DNA of 9,733 bases from G963674505 sp964575975. Its GTDB lineage: Bacteria; Desulfobacterota; Desulfobacteria; Desulfobacterales; SKZT01. The stretch lies in NCBI GenBank assembly GCA_964575975.1, contig CAZNTU010000210.1, forward strand, positions 1 to 9,733, written 5' to 3'. Below, in pieces: positions 6,982 to 9,733 of this stretch. Position 1 is the stretch's first letter. Every line of letters begins with the position of its first letter. Both the position numbers and the translations under genes were made by a program. The notes under the pieces were generated by a model. The model ran no database searches, had not been told where the DNA came from, and worked only from the letters and a program-made list of their open reading frames with translations.

Positions 6982-7689
6982 TCATACACCGCCGACAAAC
7001 GGCCCGGCGATGAAGTAGATCCCCAAAAGAGCGATCACCATTCCGGCCCCGCGCCGAAACCACATGCCCGCTCCCTGCCAGGCTTGGCTCTCCGTCAATT
7101 TGCGCACCATGGCCGTGGAGCTGCCCGCCACCGCGATGGGCAGGCAGTGTCCCAAGGCGAAGAGCAACATCATCAGCGAGCCCGCGAAGATCTTTTGTTG
7201 GACTGTAACGATCGCCAGAATCGGCGCGATGAAGCCGAAGGTGCAGGAACCGGAAAGGACTCCATAGGCCAGTCCCAATCCGAAGGCCCCGTGAACGCCG
7301 CGCAGATTGAGCCGGTAGAGAAGAGAGCCGGACATGGAGCAGGCCTGCACGCCGAGCATTCCCAAAGCCACCCATATCAGCACGATCCCCACCACCACCT
7401 GCCACCAAGTCCCCACGTCTCCCAACATACGACCCAGCAAGGCGCAAACGATGCCTACCACGGCAATGGTGACGAACAGTCCTACGGAGAAGGCGCCCGC
7501 GTACAAGGCCGCCTTGCGAGGGTGAATCGCGCTCTCCTGACCGCCCACGTAGGCCACTATCAAAGGAATGGACGCCAGATGGCAAGGGGAGAGCAACACG
7601 CTTACCATGCCCCAGGCAAAGGCGCCGACTGCGGCGACAGCCAGTCCGCCGGTCATCCATTCGTTTACCGTCAAGAAAAATTGTTCCAT
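6982..7689 (-). CDS. ccdA: CcdA/DsbD-family thiol-disulfide transmembrane transporter
   Basis: This 235-residue protein with about six membrane helices belongs to the CcdA/DsbD core family, which carries reducing power from cytoplasmic thioredoxin across the membrane. The two redox cysteines are in their usual places: LSPCHLASIP in the first helix (Cys36) and GSCTFGFIAPIL in the fourth (Cys149). Repeated Gly/Ala-rich helices follow, ending in GIYFIAGPFVGG. The ATG at 7689 has AAAGGA 11 bases upstream. The gene starts 73 bases after the thioredoxin gene and its stop lies 28 bases before the rhodanese start. Its likely partner is the membrane-tethered thioredoxin upstream. It may serve cytochrome c maturation, needed for the hexahaem protein of the operon, or reduction of the Sec/Cys proteins. 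Confidence 0.92.
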   Translation of the reverse strand: MEQFFLTVNEWMTGGLAVAAVGAFAWGMVSVLLSPCHLASIPLIVAYVGGQESAIHPRKAALYAGAFSVGLFVTIAVVGIVCALLGRMLGDVGTWWQVVVGIVLIWVALGMLGVQACSMSGSLLYRLNLRGVHGAFGLGLAYGVLSGSCTFGFIAPILAIVTVQQKIFAGSLMMLLFALGHCLPIAVAGSSTAMVRKLTESQAWQGAGMWFRRGAGMVIALLGIYFIAGPFVGGV

Positions 7690-7703
7690 ACCGTAATTAA
7701 TCC

Positions 7704-7730
7704 TTTTCGAAAAGATTTCGTAATACGAAA
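7704..7730. repeat. Two adjacent palindromes between thioredoxin and ccdA
   Basis: TTTTCGAAAA at 7704-7713 is a perfect palindrome, followed two bases later by TTTCGTAATACGAAA at 7716-7730 (two seven-base arms around one base). They sit just upstream of the ccdA ribosome binding site. They may be an operator or an mRNA structure; no known operator is recognised. Confidence 0.35.
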
Positions 7731-7762
7731 ACAGTCGTAATTCGCCAGAAACTCCGGCCGCT

Positions 7763-8278
7763 TCAGGATACGCCCATCCGCGTCAGGATTTCCACGATCC
7801 GCTTCTTGTCCATAAATCCGGTATTGCGATGAACCTCCTTGCCCTCGGCGTCGAAGAATATTTGCGTGGGAATGGCCCGGACGCCGTATTTCTTGGCTTC
7901 GGAGGGGTTTTTCCATACGTCGATGAAAACGATATCGGCCTTTCCCTCGTATTCTTTCTTCAATTCTTCCAGGATGGGCGCCATCATCTTGCAGGGGATG
8001 CATTCGGTGGCCCCCAGATCGATCATGGTCGCCTTGCCGGAAGTCTTGGCCGGGGCGGATGGAACCGAAGAAGCGACTGTTTCGCCTGCGACTGTTTCGC
8101 CGGATGTCGAAGAAAATTGGGCGCGTACGGCCCCTAATATCGCCAATGCGACAAAAACGCCCAGGATTGTTACTTGAAGCCGACTTTTTCCCTTTCCGAC
8201 GTTCTTTTTCACATTCGTATCGATGTTGGCTGTCGTATCGACTTTCGTGTTTTTGTTTCTAGTTTCTTCCTTTTTCAT
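7763..8278 (-). CDS. Membrane-anchored thioredoxin (CIPC active site)
   Basis: The 171-residue protein has a Lys-rich cytoplasmic head, one membrane helix (34-51, LQVTILGVFVALAILGAV), a Ser/Thr/Ala-rich linker with a GETVA-GETVA duplication, and a thioredoxin domain from about residue 83. The active site CIPC is at 93-96, in the context DLGATECIPCKMMAPILEEL. The cis-Pro loop is RAIPTQIF. Residues KYGV and DAEGKEVHR fit the family. The domain would face the periplasm and exchange disulfides. The ATG at 8278 overlaps the stop of the preceding broken gene (ATGA), with GGGAG 11 bases upstream. It precedes ccdA, its probable reductant partner. It resembles the remnant upstream, including the shared ending MGV. 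Confidence 0.93.
   Translation of the reverse strand: MKKEETRNKNTKVDTTANIDTNVKKNVGKGKSRLQVTILGVFVALAILGAVRAQFSSTSGETVAGETVASSVPSAPAKTSGKATMIDLGATECIPCKMMAPILEELKKEYEGKADIVFIDVWKNPSEAKKYGVRAIPTQIFFDAEGKEVHRNTGFMDKKRIVEILTRMGVS
8073..8102 (-). repeat. 15-bp tandem duplication in the thioredoxin linker
   Basis: A 15-base unit beginning GCGACTGTTTCGCC occurs twice in a row, differing only at the last base, and encodes GETVA twice. It lengthens the flexible linker in frame. Confidence 0.7.
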
Positions 8279-8661
8279 TTTCGAACTCCCATTTTCGTAA
8301 GTTGTCTGTCCACTTCCGCCTGCGCGAAATAGCCCGCGTGACGGAACACTTCCTTGCCGTCGGCGTCGCAAAAGACTTGCACCGGAATGGACCGGATGCC
8401 GAAACGCCCGGCCAGCACTTGTTCCTGACCCACATGGACGAACACCACGTTCAGTTTTTCAGGGTAGTCCCCGAGCAACTCGGGCTACTGCTTGTCAATG
8501 TCCGCCAGCAATTCCGAGCGGCCGACGACTAAGTCTTCGGCAATTAGAAAAGGTGTCGTATCAGGAACCCGGAAGGCCGGGAAACCTTTTCCGAAAATAT
8601 TGCATTGTCCATTTATTTTGTCCTTTTTTCGTTGGTATGCATATTGCGCACTTTTGCGCAT
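8275..8661 (-). pseudogene. Broken thioredoxin-fold gene with in-frame TAG and no CxxC
   Basis: One frame reads from the ATG at 8661 through GKGFPAFRVPDTTPFLIAED, LVVGRSELLADIDKQ, a TAG at 8485-8487, then PELLGDYPEKLNVVFVHV and a clear C-terminal thioredoxin half with GIRSIPVQVFCDADGKEVFRH, ending at TGA 8275. The second half aligns by eye with the neighbouring thioredoxin (GVRAIPTQIFFDAEGKEVHR). No CxxC is present where the active site should be. The best ribosome binding site (AAAGGA, 8621-8626) serves an ATG at 8612 in a different frame, MDNAIF, so a frameshift may also be involved. TAG differs by one base from TTG or TAC. I read it as a decayed tandem copy. A short functional protein starting at the TTG at 8478 is possible but weak. 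Confidence 0.6.
8645..8660. repeat. TGCGCA inverted repeat
   Basis: TGCGCA at 8645-8650 and again at 8655-8660 flank a four-base spacer and can form a six-base stem. It lies ahead of the ribosome binding site of the broken thioredoxin gene. It may be an operator half-site pair or an RNA hairpin. Confidence 0.3.
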
Positions 8662-8789
8662 TAATCGGCGTCGCCTATGCCCTGTCGAAGGAAAAAGCTA
8701 TGCGCCGGTCGTGGAAAGTCGAAGAAAACAAGAACGGTTGCTCGGTTCCGGAAAACAATTTTCCGCCCGGCATGTTCGAACGGAGGGAT

Positions 8790-9173
8790 TTAACAGACAA
8801 TGGAGCAGTGCAAATAAAACAAGGGCGGCGGGATATACGACGAAGGCAACTTCAATGAAGCCTTGTTCGCTTGTCTATGGAAAATGTCCGAAGTGGCGAC
8901 CGGTATTTCCGGTTCCTGATAATCCAAGCGCGGATCTGTTTCGTATCGACGGGATTGCGAGTCCGGCAGTATGAACGTCCGATTCTTCCGCGAACTGCAT
9001 GGCTTTACATGACAGGAGTCCGAAGCGGTTTTCGCGATTCCCGCGAGCAGAATGCGATTGGCTTCTTTCGAGATCTTGCAGGCCTGCCGAGGACGGACGG
9101 AACACGCCCACCCGGAGGCCATGCCTAAAACCACGAAAAAAATCACCGCGATTTTTAAAATTCTACGCCGCAT
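8790..9173 (-). CDS. Small exported Cys-containing protein of unknown function
   Basis: I do not recognise the family. The 127-residue frame begins with a clear export signal: basic MRRRILK, the hydrophobic stretch IAVIFFVVLGMASGWA, then Cys24, which could be a signal peptidase I site or a poor lipobox. The mature part has scattered cysteines (RQACKI, DSCHVKPCSS) and ends in PPPLFYLHCSIVC. The ATG at 9173 lacks a good Shine-Dalgarno sequence. It lies 80 bases after a possible sigma70 promoter and is the first gene before the thioredoxin cluster on the same strand. Small Cys-rich exported proteins often sit at the head of metal or redox operons. It could also be a chance frame; the signal peptide is the main support. 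Confidence 0.5.
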   Translation of the reverse strand: MRRRILKIAVIFFVVLGMASGWACSVRPRQACKISKEANRILLAGIAKTASDSCHVKPCSSRKNRTFILPDSQSRRYETDPRLDYQEPEIPVATSDIFHRQANKASLKLPSSYIPPPLFYLHCSIVC

Positions 9174-9258
9174 TCGGAAACGATATTAAAAGCATTTTGT
9201 TGGGTTGAGTTCGACATTGCAACTGGCTCGATTTTCCGTTTTTTATAAATTGTGTTTT

Positions 9259-9288
9259 TTAATAAGCTAGACCCCCGCTTTTTGTCAA
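9259..9288 (-). promoter_or_regulatory. Possible sigma70 promoter of the redox/arsenic operon
   Basis: On the minus strand a perfect -35 TTGACA (9283-9288) is followed after 18 bases by TATTAA (9259-9264), a four-of-six match to the -10 box. Transcription would start near 9252, about 80 bases ahead of the small exported protein gene. No other good promoter was seen in front of the cluster. Confidence 0.45.
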
Positions 9289-9306
9289 TGAAAATAGTGC
9301 GAATGC

Positions 9307-9457
9307 TCACCCTCCTCCACTCGCAATCCATTCCCCCCTTTCCGTTTTTTCCACAGGATCGGACTTTAACCTTGCAGGCGGGACGCCCTCCATGAGTTCG
9401 TCGCCAAGCCTTTCCAGCGCAACCTACGTGGAGTTTTTCCGTCGCCTCGACCGCCAC
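9307..9457 (-). pseudogene. Possible remnant of a small gene, frameshifted
   Basis: From a GTG at 9457 the frame reads VAVEATEKLHV, then an adjacent frame continues with VALERLGDELMEGVPPARLK, SDPVEKTERGEWIASGGG and TGA at 9307. Removing one G at about 9423-9424 joins them. The composition is protein-like (charged helix, then a short tail). I do not recognise the family, and the piece may be a fragment of something larger. Confidence 0.25.
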
Positions 9458-9733
9458 CTTGGTTTTTATTCGATCCGGAAAAAACCGTGATGATCGACTA
9501 TCGACAATAGACGTTATCGCGAATAAGCTCGCGAGGCGGAAAGCAAGGTAATTTTCCAGATCGGTCATATTTTTTCGATTAGCATCGGACCCGATCGACG
9601 AGGTCCGGCGAAAGGATGGACCGACCATGTTTTCCTATAATCGTAATATTTTAGCTCTTTGAAAAAAATGAAAAAAAGTTTGGGACAACCGGCCATAGAC
9701 GCACTACATATATGATTGTTCGGAAACAAATCC

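Larger units (their letters stand above)
9174..9733. other. Upstream region with promoter and a coding remnant, otherwise no gene
   Basis: A 157-codon frame on the minus strand covers 9155-9628 but has no ribosome binding site and no family resemblance. Within the stretch I support only a promoter candidate at 9259-9288 and a possible decayed gene at 9307-9457. The right end is AT-rich, with TATAAT at 9636-9641 on the plus strand lacking a -35 partner. Confidence 0.5.

Noticed and set aside
6790..7740. Long 316-codon open frame on the plus strand opposite ccdA and rhodanese
   Set aside because: It is rich in His, Gln, Gly and Arg, has no family motif or ribosome binding site, and lies antisense to genes with clear motifs. 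It is a reading-frame shadow.
7763..7765. Thioredoxin stop TGA as a further selenocysteine codon
   Set aside because: The domain is complete at this point (RMGVS) and the following codons are not family-like.
8485..8487. TAG read as pyrrolysine
   Set aside because: Pyrrolysine is known in methylamine methyltransferases, not in thioredoxin-fold proteins; the copy also lacks its active site. Decay is simpler.
9300..9480. Possible riboswitch-like structure
   Set aside because: Some nested pairing can be drawn, but no known aptamer core is recognisable, and the region lies upstream of the best promoter.
9155..9628. 157-codon minus-strand frame upstream of the operon
   Set aside because: No ribosome binding site, mixed composition, and the more protein-like segment lies partly in another frame.

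Overview
The window looks like a chromosomal segment of an anaerobic, selenocysteine-using bacterium. A Desulfobacterota (deltaproteobacterial) host is my best guess. It rests on a multihaem cytochrome c fused to a membrane domain, two genes interrupted by in-frame TGA codons with SECIS-like hairpins, and cold-shock and RhlE-type helicase genes. No taxonomic marker is present, so the placement is inference.

Left part, plus strand (1-2008): a roughly 300-base leader, a CspA-family cold-shock protein gene (313-513), a structured spacer, and a DEAD-box RNA helicase of RhlE type (749-2008). The leader contains a terminator-like hairpin, and an 8-base segment (259-266) perfectly complementary to the csp Shine-Dalgarno region. 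This suggests translation control through RNA structure.

Right part, minus strand, read from about 9290 down to 2202: a long co-directional cluster. Its order is a possible sigma70 promoter, a small exported Cys-containing protein, a broken thioredoxin-fold gene, a membrane-anchored thioredoxin (CIPC), a CcdA/DsbD-type thiol transporter, a membrane-anchored rhodanese, a MauE/DoxX-like membrane protein with a CGC motif, a secreted DUF1573 protein, a hexahaem cytochrome c with a five-helix membrane domain, and an ArsM-type arsenite methyltransferase. Most genes abut, overlap or are separated by short gaps.

The key observation is that both the DUF1573 gene (TGA at 5584-5586) and the arsM gene (TGA at 2379-2381) are split by an in-frame TGA exactly where the family has a conserved Cys. 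Each TGA is followed at the right distance by a 7-bp hairpin whose small loop has G as its second base. I annotate both as selenoproteins: DUF1573 with a Sec-Gly-Cys motif (234 aa) and ArsM with Sec205 in place of an arsenic-binding Cys (263 aa). A standard translation would report two truncated fragments for the first and a truncated ArsM for the second.

The genes suggest a periplasmic thiol/selenol redox route: cytoplasmic reductant through CcdA to thioredoxin, rhodanese, MauE and DUF1573-Sec, joined to the quinone pool by the cytochrome and ending in arsenic (or selenium) methylation. That pathway is inference from neighbourhood. The cytochrome needs a single-base frameshift correction at a run of five G (4940-4944), and the first thioredoxin copy carries an amber codon and no CxxC.
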